This document shows, piece by piece, positions 1 through 8,574 of a DNA stretch of 64,000 nucleotides (positions within the stretch are counted from its first letter, which is position 1; every line of letters begins with the position of its first letter). The DNA is from Nannochloropsis salina CCMP1776 (Eukaryota; Sar; Eustigmatophyceae; Eustigmatales; Monodopsidaceae), in the NCBI GenBank assembly GCA_004565275.1, contig SDOX01000001.1, forward strand, positions 62,001 to 126,000, in the 5' to 3' direction. The notes beneath the pieces are model-generated. The model did not search any database. It had not been told where the DNA came from and saw only the letters and a program-made list of their open reading frames with translations. The position numbers and the translations under genes were made by a program.

Positions 1-1541
1 ATGACGGTTACCAGGGCCGCCGGTCGAGTCAAGGAGAACGTGCGCGTGGTCATCACCTTGTCTTTCGTTTCTTCCTTGCCCATCAGGACCCGGGGAAGGT
101 ATGCGAGGCAGTGGAGGTAGGTGAGGGTGCGGGAAAGGGCGGAAGCAGGGATGGCGCGGACATGCACCCTGTATCTATGCAGTTTCCCTTTCCTTAAGCC
201 CCGCCAGACGAGCGAGAGTTCTTTGGTCTCGGCAGATATGACGACACGGATCTTCCTCCATATTCCTGGGAGGAAGGCGTGATGGAGCGTCTTCTGTACG
301 TAAGAGGAAGGAAAGAGGGATTGGTCCTTGGAGGCCCAGCCGTGCAGGAGGAAGGTGCCGGCGGAGGAAGGGAGGTAGGAAATGGTGACCAGGCGATAGG
401 TGGGGGGGGGGAGGGAGGACGGGGAGGAGGAGGAGGGAGATGGCAAGAAAGGTGAGGGCAGGGAGGTGGAGGGCGTGTCAGGCATGCGAAGGAGGATCCG
501 GTGCTGTGTGGCCGAGGGAGAGATAAGCGCGACGCTCGGGTCGGGGAGGGCGAGGTTCAGGGACCGGTGAGCGCTAAAGGTGTCGATCAGGTAGTGACCC
601 ATGGCGACCAAGCAGCTGCGCAGGAACGGAAGCAGAGACGAATCTTGACATAGAATGCCGGGGGCAAGGATCACAGAGAGGGTTAGGGCGTTTTGAGCGG
701 TGGATGGGCCGACAAGGAGGGCGAAGAGGGGAAATGCGGCATGCGCCTTTGTCAAGGGAGAGGGAGGGGCCACGACCGGGGACGGAGGGCCAGCCTCTTG
801 GGAGAGGGCGGGCAGTAAGGATGGAATTAGGTGAGGGTTTTTGAAAGACGTGGCAAGATAGTAGACGAAGTCTCCTTCTAAATGAGGGCTGCCCTCGCAG
901 CTGTTGCTTGCACCGGGAGATGGGTACCGGTATCGGCCCGTGCGCTGCGCGACAACAAATTCTCGGGCAGGACGCTTTTTCTCTGCCCACGTCATTTTGA
1001 CAATGCTACTATCCGTTCCACTCCCATTTCCTTCCGATTCGTGGCTCTCACGGCTGCCAGTAACGCATCCATCCTTGCTGCTGGTGAGGCTCCCGCTGCA
1101 AGACGCAGGCAAAAGTGCGAGAATCTTGACCCGCTCAAGCTGGGCAAATAGGAGTGATTGTAGGATTTGGGGACCATGGGTGTGAATGTGGAAAAATATG
1201 AAAGCTGCCGATACGTCGTTCAAATTGAAAGTGGCCGCTGTGATCGTGGAAGTGATCCGAAATAATCCACTGCTGGAGACTTGGATGTCTGGGTAAGTGG
1301 GATGCGGATACCAAAGGGTTGGTGCGGGGGCAGCAGAAGAAGGGGCCTGCTCGTGGATAAGTCGTTTGACAACCTCATCGACCTCGGCTTGGATGCGTTG
1401 AGCTTCTGCGCCCACGACGCATGGGAAGGATTCATGCATGTTGCTTCTAACATTCGCCTTGTGGGGTGTCGTATAGCCACCATTTCCGACCGTACCTCCT
1501 CGCCCATTGCCGGATGGTGTACAAGAAGGTAACTTGTTCAT
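1..1541 (-). CDS. Unknown protein, 3' end beyond window edge
   Basis: An open frame runs without a stop from an ATG at 1541 to the left edge, about 513 codons. It reads as real protein: mixed hydrophobic and charged segments, GC-rich codons, and one Ser/Pro-rich loop near residues 355-385. I recognise no domain. The middle part carries hydrophobic stretches such as ALTLSVILAPGIL, and the piece nearest the edge (TYRLVTISYLPSSAG onward) looks like a beta-rich fold. There is no signal peptide. The ATG was chosen as the first methionine of the open frame; a TAACAG just before it could instead be a splice acceptor, in which case the protein would start further upstream. The gene is transcribed away from the proteasome-like gene that begins 378 bases further right. 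Confidence 0.6.
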   Translation of the reverse strand, partial: MNKLPSCTPSGNGRGGTVGNGGYTTPHKANVRSNMHESFPCVVGAEAQRIQAEVDEVVKRLIHEQAPSSAAPAPTLWYPHPTYPDIQVSSSGLFRITSTITAATFNLNDVSAAFIFFHIHTHGPQILQSLLFAQLERVKILALLPASCSGSLTSSKDGCVTGSRESHESEGNGSGTDSSIVKMTWAEKKRPAREFVVAQRTGRYRYPSPGASNSCEGSPHLEGDFVYYLATSFKNPHLIPSLLPALSQEAGPPSPVVAPPSPLTKAHAAFPLFALLVGPSTAQNALTLSVILAPGILCQDSSLLPFLRSCLVAMGHYLIDTFSAHRSLNLALPDPSVALISPSATQHRILLRMPDTPSTSLPSPFLPSPSSSSPSSLPPPTYRLVTISYLPSSAGTFLLHGWASKDQSLFPSSYVQKTLHHAFLPGIWRKIRVVISAETKELSLVWRGLRKGKLHRYRVHVRAIPASALSRTLTYLHCLAYLPRVLMGKEETKDKVMTTRTFSLTRPAALVTV

Positions 1542-1918
1542 ACTGTTATAGAAATTCAGACATAAGGTGGTGAATTTAAGGCAAGTATCTACGCAAATAA
1601 AGGGGAAAGGTAAACGTTGTCACAGCGACCAAGCAACGGCTCATCGTCAGTTGAAATGGGAAAAGGATGACATGGAGGAGCGATAACAAGGCACACCCCT
1701 CCCCAGAAAGACCACCTCGCAGGCCTTCCAAGACGCAGTGATAGACATCCGAGTCGCGTTGCATGTTTCCGACTCGACGGGCGTGACTGGAGACAAAAAG
1801 TGGACAGACATAGTGTCAAGGCTGCTCCGTTGAAGATATCTCCGAAGAAGGTGAACTTCCGAGCCCCGGGCCTCCGTCCTTGTTCGCTTTGCGCCGCCCG
1901 CCCGCGACTATTTTGCTC
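1542..1918. other. Divergent intergenic region
   Basis: 377 bases between the start of the leftmost minus-strand gene and the start of the proteasome-like gene. It must hold both promoters. I see no clear TATA box, RNA gene or repeat. Confidence 0.5.
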
Positions 1919-2951
1919 ATGATTGGTCCTCCGTGCACAGGTTACAAACGTAAGTATGGACGTCTCTGTCAGAGGTGGCCTATGGGGAATGGGGGCTCTT
2001 CTGCTTGGGTGCTTTGTGAATTTCTTCTTTGTACCCGCCTTGTGCTCGTCGCCTCCCTCTACTAGTGTGCCAAATGGCGGTGGGACCGCCCCAGGAGGTT
2101 TCTCATCGAGAGGTGAGCTACCGCAATTGGATTTTGCGCGTCTTGGAGCCTACCGCTTCGCCTCACCGAGTCTGTGCGTCAGGACACGACGAGCCTGCTA
2201 CGTATTGTGCGCGCGGCCGGAGCAGCATCCTCTGCAGGACAACTACGAGGTTGACCCCTTGTCTAGAGATACCATCACCATACCTGCGACAACAAGCAGT
2301 AGTACAGGTAGAGGCGTCCACCTGGTGTCGCCAGGGATCGGTTGCTTGTGTCAGGGACAAGATGGAGACGTGCTCGCCCTTGTGGGACTCATGCGTCGGG
2401 AGGCGGAAAAATATTTACACGCCTTTGGGCACCCGATCTCGGCCCGGGTGCTGGCTCAGCGCGTAGGGACAATTTTAGGCGGTAAAGGGCAAGAAACATG
2501 GTCCCGGCCTCTGTGCTGCATTTCAGTTCTCATGTCCTCTTCAGGTGCAGCTAAGAGCGCAGCCGCCATTCCTTCTTCCCCTTTCCGTTCCTCATCACTG
2601 AGGGGCGAAGCAGAAATGTACCAGATCGATCCCACTGGGTTAGTCTTCAGCATACGAGGACAGGTTTTCGGCGGCAAAGACGCGACAGATCCGGTGGCAC
2701 ATGACCTGCAGGAATGGCTTGGCTGCTTTCTTCAGGAAAGGGATGCAGAGGAGGAGAAAGGACGAGAGGAAGGGGAAGAAAACGAACAGGAGATATGGAC
2801 AGCCCTATGGACGGGCATGAAGAAATTCATACCAAACGTAGCACAGCATCCCGAGTCAGTGGAATGTGCTCGGGCGGCTGCTTCCTCTTTTCGACGCTTG
2901 GGTCCGGTGACCGTGGTGGTCAAAGGACAGGAGGGCGTGAGCGAGGAGTAA
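1919..2951 (+). CDS. Divergent proteasome alpha-type subunit (Ntn-hydrolase fold)
   Basis: Two-exon model, 1919-1949 joined to 2095-2951, giving 295 residues. The donor is a strong GTAAGTAT, the acceptor is CCCCAG, and the phases agree. The start MIGPPCTGYKR resembles the alpha-subunit N-terminus (GTGYD), and FSSRGELPQLDFARLGA matches the family pattern FSPxGRLxQVEYAxEA. Later segments also fit: GVHLVSPGIGCLCQGQDGD for the strand before TADAR, an RREAEKYL helix, and MYQIDPTGLVFSIRG for the YxxDPSG motif. By eye it is closest to alpha7/alpha3 types. It is much more divergent than a normal core subunit, with Ser- and Glu-rich inserts (around 225-245 and 270-290 of the unspliced frame). Alpha subunits are non-catalytic and form the outer rings and gate of the 20S particle. 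Without splicing, an ATG at 1956 would add a hydrophobic leader instead. Confidence 0.7.
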
Positions 2952-3197
2952 GCATGTGGACAAAGCAACAATCGCATGCATGCATGGGTGATGAGCGCAC
3001 GACCCTCATGTATCCACGCAGGAGATGACTGCAGGACTGAGCAATAAAGCATAGATGTCATACACGTCATTTTATTTCTATGATACACAACCTGTCTCGC
3101 TCAAATCCTTCTCCCCCTTGTTTACTTCCCTTCGGTCCCGGCTTCTCGCACTGTCCCGCTCTCTCTCCTTCTCCGTCCCTCTGTGTCGACTACCTGC

Positions 3198-6125
3198 CTA
3201 GAAAGAAAGGACGGGTCCTCTCTTTGGCCTTTCCCCCCCCTCGTCTTCGCTTTCTGTTCCACTGCTTCGCGTGGTCAATCCCCCGGCCGAGGATGTTGAA
3301 TACCGTGGCTCGCCCAAGAAACTCGCCGAGCTCCTCCCCCTCCCTCCCTCCCTGCCAGTATCGGCGTGCCCACTCAGGCTCTGGAAGTCGCTCTGACTCA
3401 AGGACAAAGAGCCCACGCTTCCCTCCACACTCTTTCCCCCCCCGCTCCCACTCAAAGAACCAGAACCCTGTTCAAATCCTGCCCGTGCCACGGCCCCTGC
3501 CGCGCTTTGTGGGTTAGTCATCGTCCCACCGTCTCTTTTTCCGCACTCCTCCTTCCCATCGCTCCCAGAGTTTCCGCCGCCCACCACCTCGGCACGTCCC
3601 ACCCGCAAAGGGGAAGGAAGCTTACCCTGGCCGTTCCCCTTATCTCCCAACGGCCCTCCTCGTCCCCCCACGTGGACACCCGCCTTGTTTTTGGCTGCTA
3701 CTGCTCCATGGTCATGGTTCCTTGAGTCCACTAGGCTTACAGAAACTGCATGCGCGCCCGGGGCGATGTGTTTGACAGGTCGTCTGGAAGCGGTCAGTAA
3801 CCAACCGATCCCACCCCCCTGTCCTCCCTCTCTGCCTTCGGCAATTTTCTTTCTGTCGTGGGGAGAGAAAGCCAAGAGGGTGGCAAGGACGCGTTCCAAA
3901 GACACCTTCTCCGACAGCGCCCCGGGGGGGAAGGAGAGGTAGTCGACCACCACGTTTTTCAAGTATTCCAAATTACACCCTTCCCGTTGTTGGGCTCGAC
4001 GGAGAGCCAACCGTTCCTGGTTCAGGGTAGCTTGGAGAGCGGTCAAACGCCCGACCTCCAGGTCTTTGGTCGCCAAAGCTTCTTGCAATTTCTTCAAACT
4101 CACTTTGCAAGACTCCAATTCCGCCCGGTGGCGACTGTCCCGTTGGGACTGGACCGTGGCTAGCTCCATGATTTTCCTGTCCGTGTAAGAGCCTGAGGCG
4201 ATCTCCTCTTCCAGTGCCGTGATTTTCTGGACACACTCGCCGAGCTGTCGGTCTTTGTCGGCGATGATCTCCCGTGCTAACGCCGATTTTTTCTGGGATT
4301 CTTTTTGGTAGAGCATCAACTCTTCCTCGAACGTTTGCTGCTGACTTGCTGCTTGTTGCCGGCTTTCGTCTCTCTGCGCCTGAGCGCCTGACTCCCACGC
4401 TTCTTTTTCTTTCCGCAAAATCTCCTTCGTCTCCATCAAGGCCTTTTCCAGCTTCACGCAGGCCTGCTGCCTGCTTTCCACCTCGCGAGACAAACGAGCC
4501 CGTGCCATCTCCCCCTCCTCCACGCTTTCCCGGAGGCGCTTCATCTCCAGCACCATTTCTTGCACACCTGTTTCCAGCTGCGCCACTTGGGCCGTTTTCA
4601 ATGCGTAGGATTGTTCGGTTCTCTCCAAATCCGATCGCACCCGCAGCAAGACCCCCGTTTTCTCGGCAAGTTGCTGACAGCCTGTGTCCAGCTCCGCTCT
4701 CTGCTCTGCGTCCCGTTGGCGAAGATTCTCCTTCTCCTGCTCAGCCCCCCGCAGCAAGCCGGAGGTCGAAGCTATCTCCTGTGTGAGCGAGTCTACCTTA
4801 GCTTGGGCTGCCCGCAAGGAGGATTCGAGCGTGAGCCGTTTGCTTTGATCCTGGGACATGGCACGATGCAACGCTTCAATCGCCGAGTCCTTCTCCTGCA
4901 GGATGAGCGAAGAGGCCGCCAGCTCTTTTTTCAATTCATCCGCCTCATCCATGGCCCTGTCTCGGGGAAAGGAGACCGTTTTCTCCGCCCTTTCCCTTTC
5001 GGTACCCGTCTTCCCTTCCCTTCCTGCCTGCGACGCAGGAGTCTCCGTGCCGGCTTGAGGAGCTCCATCCTCTCCCTGCGGTCGGATTTGTTGCCCGAGA
5101 CGCGTCACCTCTTTTGCATGACTCTCCTGCATCTTTCCTACCTCGAGCTTCAATTTGCGCATTGCATCCCTTTCTTCGGCTGCCATTTTATTTTGCTCTG
5201 CCACCTGGCGTCGCAAGGCTTGCAATTCCTCCTCCGCCTGAGCCAAAGCCCGCTTGCCGCCCTCTAATTCAGTTTGTACGCGACAAAGTTCATTTTCGTC
5301 TACTTTTTGCTCCCTTACCGTCGCTAAGCTTGATTCTTCGTGCTCCTCTTGCGGCTTTGGGATGGATGGCAGGGCTATGGCGAGGGGGGAGGCCGGTGCT
5401 GCTTTATTTGCCAGGACGTACTCCCGATGCTGTTGTTGCATTGCCTGCAAGGTCAGGTGCCGTTCCTCTTCTTGTTGAGCCCACTCACGTTGGAGGGCAG
5501 GCAGAGAGGCTTGCGTTCCATGGGGCGGCACATCCTCCCTTTGAAGCACGTCACGGTACAGGAAATCTATCATCTCGTCCCGCTCTACTTCGATCCTGCC
5601 GTTTGCTTCCTTCAATTCACATGCCTGGGTTTCCATAACCTTCACGCGTCTCTTTAATTTGGTGCACACCAACATCAAGTCCTCCATGGAAATGTCGGGA
5701 CCAATCACCGGCTGTTCATCCTGACACGGATTATCAGGAGCGGTCGAAGTTGAAGTCTTCCCGAGTGAGGATGCGTATTGATGGTGCTGTGAAATTTTCA
5801 AAATGCCTTTGGAAAATGAGGAAAGAGCCTCTATGCCTTTGTTGCGGAGTGGTGAAGTCGTCAGATTGGTGCCGTGGCTGTGGTTTTTAAGGCCATTCCC
5901 GCCGTGAAGACCCCTGAAAAGGGAAGCTGCTGTCGCTGCCGCCATACCCGCCGTGCTCGTCGATCTGGGTTTGTGCTCTCGTCCTCCACTGTCTTCCGAC
6001 ATGCTGGTGCTATTGTTGTGCGTCAAACCGGGTGTAGATGCTGATAAAGGGTCGTCCGCCGGATCGTTTATTGGTCTCGTTCTTACCCTTGTGGGACTTG
6101 ATGGGCCTGTCCCTTGAGCCTCCAT
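3198..6125 (-). CDS. GRIP-domain golgin, long coiled coil
   Basis: Single-exon protein of 975 residues starting at MEAQGTG. Residues 1-150 are Ser/Thr/Pro-rich and probably disordered. From about 150 to 700 it is almost continuous heptad sequence rich in Glu, Gln, Arg and Leu, a long parallel coiled coil. At about 713-760 lies a GRIP domain, recognised by NLEYLKNVVVDYL with its key Tyr and the closing LERVLATLLAFSPHDRKK. In known golgins GRIP binds Arl1-GTP and places the protein on the trans-Golgi, where the coiled coil captures vesicles. Unusually the domain is followed by about 215 residues of Gly/Ser-rich tail, whereas GRIP is normally at the extreme C-terminus. It converges with the proteasome-like gene and diverges from mL43. 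Confidence 0.88.
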   Translation of the reverse strand: MEAQGTGPSSPTRVRTRPINDPADDPLSASTPGLTHNNSTSMSEDSGGREHKPRSTSTAGMAAATAASLFRGLHGGNGLKNHSHGTNLTTSPLRNKGIEALSSFSKGILKISQHHQYASSLGKTSTSTAPDNPCQDEQPVIGPDISMEDLMLVCTKLKRRVKVMETQACELKEANGRIEVERDEMIDFLYRDVLQREDVPPHGTQASLPALQREWAQQEEERHLTLQAMQQQHREYVLANKAAPASPLAIALPSIPKPQEEHEESSLATVREQKVDENELCRVQTELEGGKRALAQAEEELQALRRQVAEQNKMAAEERDAMRKLKLEVGKMQESHAKEVTRLGQQIRPQGEDGAPQAGTETPASQAGREGKTGTERERAEKTVSFPRDRAMDEADELKKELAASSLILQEKDSAIEALHRAMSQDQSKRLTLESSLRAAQAKVDSLTQEIASTSGLLRGAEQEKENLRQRDAEQRAELDTGCQQLAEKTGVLLRVRSDLERTEQSYALKTAQVAQLETGVQEMVLEMKRLRESVEEGEMARARLSREVESRQQACVKLEKALMETKEILRKEKEAWESGAQAQRDESRQQAASQQQTFEEELMLYQKESQKKSALAREIIADKDRQLGECVQKITALEEEIASGSYTDRKIMELATVQSQRDSRHRAELESCKVSLKKLQEALATKDLEVGRLTALQATLNQERLALRRAQQREGCNLEYLKNVVVDYLSFPPGALSEKVSLERVLATLLAFSPHDRKKIAEGREGGQGGGIGWLLTASRRPVKHIAPGAHAVSVSLVDSRNHDHGAVAAKNKAGVHVGGRGGPLGDKGNGQGKLPSPLRVGRAEVVGGGNSGSDGKEECGKRDGGTMTNPQSAAGAVARAGFEQGSGSLSGSGGGKSVEGSVGSLSLSQSDFQSLSGHADTGREGGRGRSSASFLGEPRYSTSSAGGLTTRSSGTESEDEGGERPKRGPVLSF

Positions 6126-6578
6126 CGTGCCATATAGTGACCCCTGAGGGAACAACACGATCCTGTTTATGGCATAAGAAAGACATAACGGAGAATGGTC
6201 AAGTCCTAATCTCTACATGCGGTGCATGTACGTTTTAAGTTTAGAGACAAAAGCTCTTTAACGCTGTGTAGTGGTTTAGCGAGCCTGCGGCCAAAGCCCT
6301 CCAACGTCCCAACGAGCGGGTTCCCTCACACGAGTTCCCACCCCGAAATAAACCAGGAACCTTTAGCCTCATGTCGTCACCTTTGTTTTGAAAGTCTTGT
6401 GTGTCTGTTTGTGCGTGCACATGTATTTTTGCGGCAAGTGTCCCCTGCCTCCTTGACGATGAAAGAGCAAGGATAACCATGGATTGGCATGCTGCAGTCA
6501 GATACTCATATATTGCTCTCCGTTATCTTTGCCTCTCTTCTCTCTCACTTTCTTTTTCATCTACAGATAGTGAGAGTG
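6126..6578. other. Divergent region, golgin / mL43
   Basis: 453 bases with both promoters. The last 25 bases before the mL43 start hold a strong pyrimidine tract and acceptor, so part of this region is probably a 5' UTR intron of mL43. No other feature seen. Confidence 0.5.
6542..6566 (+). other. Probable 5' UTR splice acceptor of mL43
   Basis: A long pyrimidine tract ends in CATCTACAG at 6566, twelve bases before the ATG. It looks like a 3' splice site, so the first mL43 exon is probably non-coding. The matching donor was not identified. Confidence 0.5.
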
Positions 6579-7423
6579 ATGAGCGTTCGCGGTGTGCCCC
6601 AGCTTCGATCACTGCTTCTGCGCTACTCGGACCGGGACGGCTCCAGCCGCGCCATGAGGTACATAAAGAGACAAAAATGATGAATTCTGGATCAACTTGT
6701 AAAGACGAGTACTGCGTTATGTAAGGCGAAGAAAATCCTGTGCCAGGAATCCTCATGGTTGTGTAATATTCTATCACCGCACGGGGCTCTGCAGAGAATA
6801 CATCGGCTCTCGCCTGGTGGCGTTTGCGCAGGCCCACGGGCATGTGAAGATCACAACGCAATTAAAACGGAACGTGCATCCTGTGGTGCAGGCAGATTAT
6901 GGTACGTGGCAACTTGAAGGCTGATTGAAGGACAAAGATGGGTACACTCGAAGTGTGGATTCTTGGGCGAGCGTGCATCGATTGACAAGACGGAGAGGAG
7001 CCTGTGGGAACTTGTACAATTGCAATCAAACGCGCGTCATGCATCATGCATCATCTGTTTTGCTATGTTTCTTCCTATTGTTCTGGTGGCCAACTTTTGC
7101 ATCCCTCTTTTTCCGATGCACAGTGTTCGGAGATCCCAAAGTCGTCTGCGTCCGCCGGGCAACCACGGCGGAAGAAGTGGAAAAGGTCATCCTTGCACTT
7201 CGGAATACGACGGGCCGAAAGGTGAAGCCTTTGAACAAACCCGTCGTGTCCCGTCTACCCAGCGTCCAGGTTAGTGTGACCGGGTGCTCATGTGTAGCAT
7301 TGCAACATACGCCCCTGCCTCTTCCTAACGTATGCCGATGCAATCATGGAGCAGGGCCCGTGGGATCCTAGAATGCCACTGCACAAGGAACGACTGACTT
7401 TGGAGCACGGCGCTGAAGCATAG
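6579..7423 (+). CDS. MRPL43: Mitochondrial large-subunit ribosomal protein mL43
   Basis: Four coding exons, 6579-6658, 6795-6901, 7124-7269 and 7355-7423, all with GT..AG introns and matching phases, encode 132-133 residues. The start MSVRGVPQLRSLLLRY, then DGSSRAMREYI, the basic strand TTQLKRNVHPVVQADYVFG, the conserved VVCVRRAT with EEVEKVILALRNTTGRKV, and the ending RLPSVQGPWDP are the L51/S25/CI-B8 thioredoxin-like fold of mL43. It is a structural protein of the mitochondrial 39S/54S subunit. There is no separate cleavable presequence, as is usual for mL43. The start follows a likely 5' UTR acceptor. The exons were too small to stand out as open frames and were found from splice sites. 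Confidence 0.92.
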
Positions 7424-7519
7424 AAAGGATGGGCTGTGGTGCTTTGTAAGCATCAAGACATGGAGGAAACTGGTTCTGATGTGGTGAATCAAAAGTCCAG
7501 AGATCGCTCACGAACCCTC

Positions 7520-8420
7520 TTAAATGTACAAAAGAAATAAGTCATGGCTCGCATATGTGCCTGACAACGATGCAGCCAGCAGAGCACACTTCTTATCATA
7601 TTCCTCTGTACTTTTGTCGGTACAGGAGTAGTCAAGCACTTTTTTATCTATCTTTCTTTGCGCGGCGCCATGATAAGGCCGCTCACATGGGAACTGACAA
7701 AATTTAGCAGGAATCTTTGATCGATCGGACAATGTGACCTCTATAAATCCCACCGGATAGTAAGAGATCACGGATTTTTGTTTGTCGAACCAAGTTTGTG
7801 CAGTGGCAACGCCTTTGATGCATGACATGTGGAACGTACAAGACATCGGTAAAAGACTTACGTGCAATCATAAGGAGATCAGGCAGAATATACGCTTTGT
7901 CACGTCTGGGAGAATGGGAAAACTCCCAGAATTGTCGCAGAGCATCGTCTTTGTCGGATCCTTTCGATCTTAGTCAAGGGTGCGTACACTTCCGAGCGAT
8001 CTTTTAGCAATCGCGTCATCACTGTTCGGAAGGGTAAAGACTGTATCAGTAGCTTGAATTACATCCTAGCCATGCCGCCAATCGTAACCTACTGCTACTC
8101 TGGCCATATGGAAAGGAGTAATACCAAGTAATCATGATTGCTTTGTTTCACCAGTAGTTGGTAAAGGTGACATTTTCATGCGCTGGTGCCTCCAACAGCA
8201 TGATCATTATGTCCTTTGTCTCAAGCTTATCAAGAATAGTACACGATGACCGTATACACAGCACTACCTCCACGATAAATCCCGCAATGGGGCTGCAGCC
8301 TGCCGAGAAAGATACATGGGCCGTTGTGACGTTACGAAAGGCCTCGTCAATCGGCCGGGAGGAGGGCATGACGATCTTCTCAAGTGCGTGTTCCACGGCA
8401 CTGAGAAAGCCCCTTGACAT
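7520..8420 (-). other. Doubtful split gene, possibly decayed
   Basis: Between mL43 and the ABC transporter the minus strand carries three protein-like segments. One is open from near 8520, with an ATG at 8420, down to 8148 (MSRGFLSAVEHALEKIV onward). One lies at about 7862-7960 (DALRQFWEFSHSPRRDKAYI) and ends in a good GTAAGT donor. The third is at 7520-7812 (QTWFDKQKSVISYYPVGF). The second and third join in phase across a possible intron with acceptor CAAAG. Near 8100 another frame reads LLVKQSNHDYLVLLLS, which resembles an ankyrin helix pair. No frame joins all pieces cleanly. It may be a real uncharacterised gene, a decaying one, or chance. The strand fits the alternating gene order of the window. 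Confidence 0.22.
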
Positions 8421-8533
8421 GCCGTCTGGTTGCCTGCCAATGTCTTTTGGTCGGTATTGAAGGATACAGTGATGTCTTTGTGACCTCTCAGCTACTTCAC
8501 GGGTCGAATTTTCTTCATTTCATCATTTTTCCC

Positions 8534-8572
8534 CCCTCTCAATCTTACCCGACCCGCACGCTCGTTTTCTAG
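8534..8572 (+). other. Probable 5' UTR splice acceptor of ABCB gene
   Basis: A pyrimidine-rich run ends in GTTTTCTAG at 8572, two bases before the ATG at 8575. It looks like a 3' splice site of a leader intron. Confidence 0.45.
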
Positions 8573-8574
8573 GC

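Noticed and set aside
574-990. 138-residue minus-strand open frame
   Set aside because: Arg/Pro/Ser-rich and out of frame with the better open frame that spans the whole of 1-1541 on the same strand.
1956-2094. Signal peptide on the proteasome-like protein as the main form
   Set aside because: It requires ignoring a strong GTAAGTAT donor and a phase-matched acceptor that restore the conserved alpha-subunit N-terminus; kept only as an alternative form.
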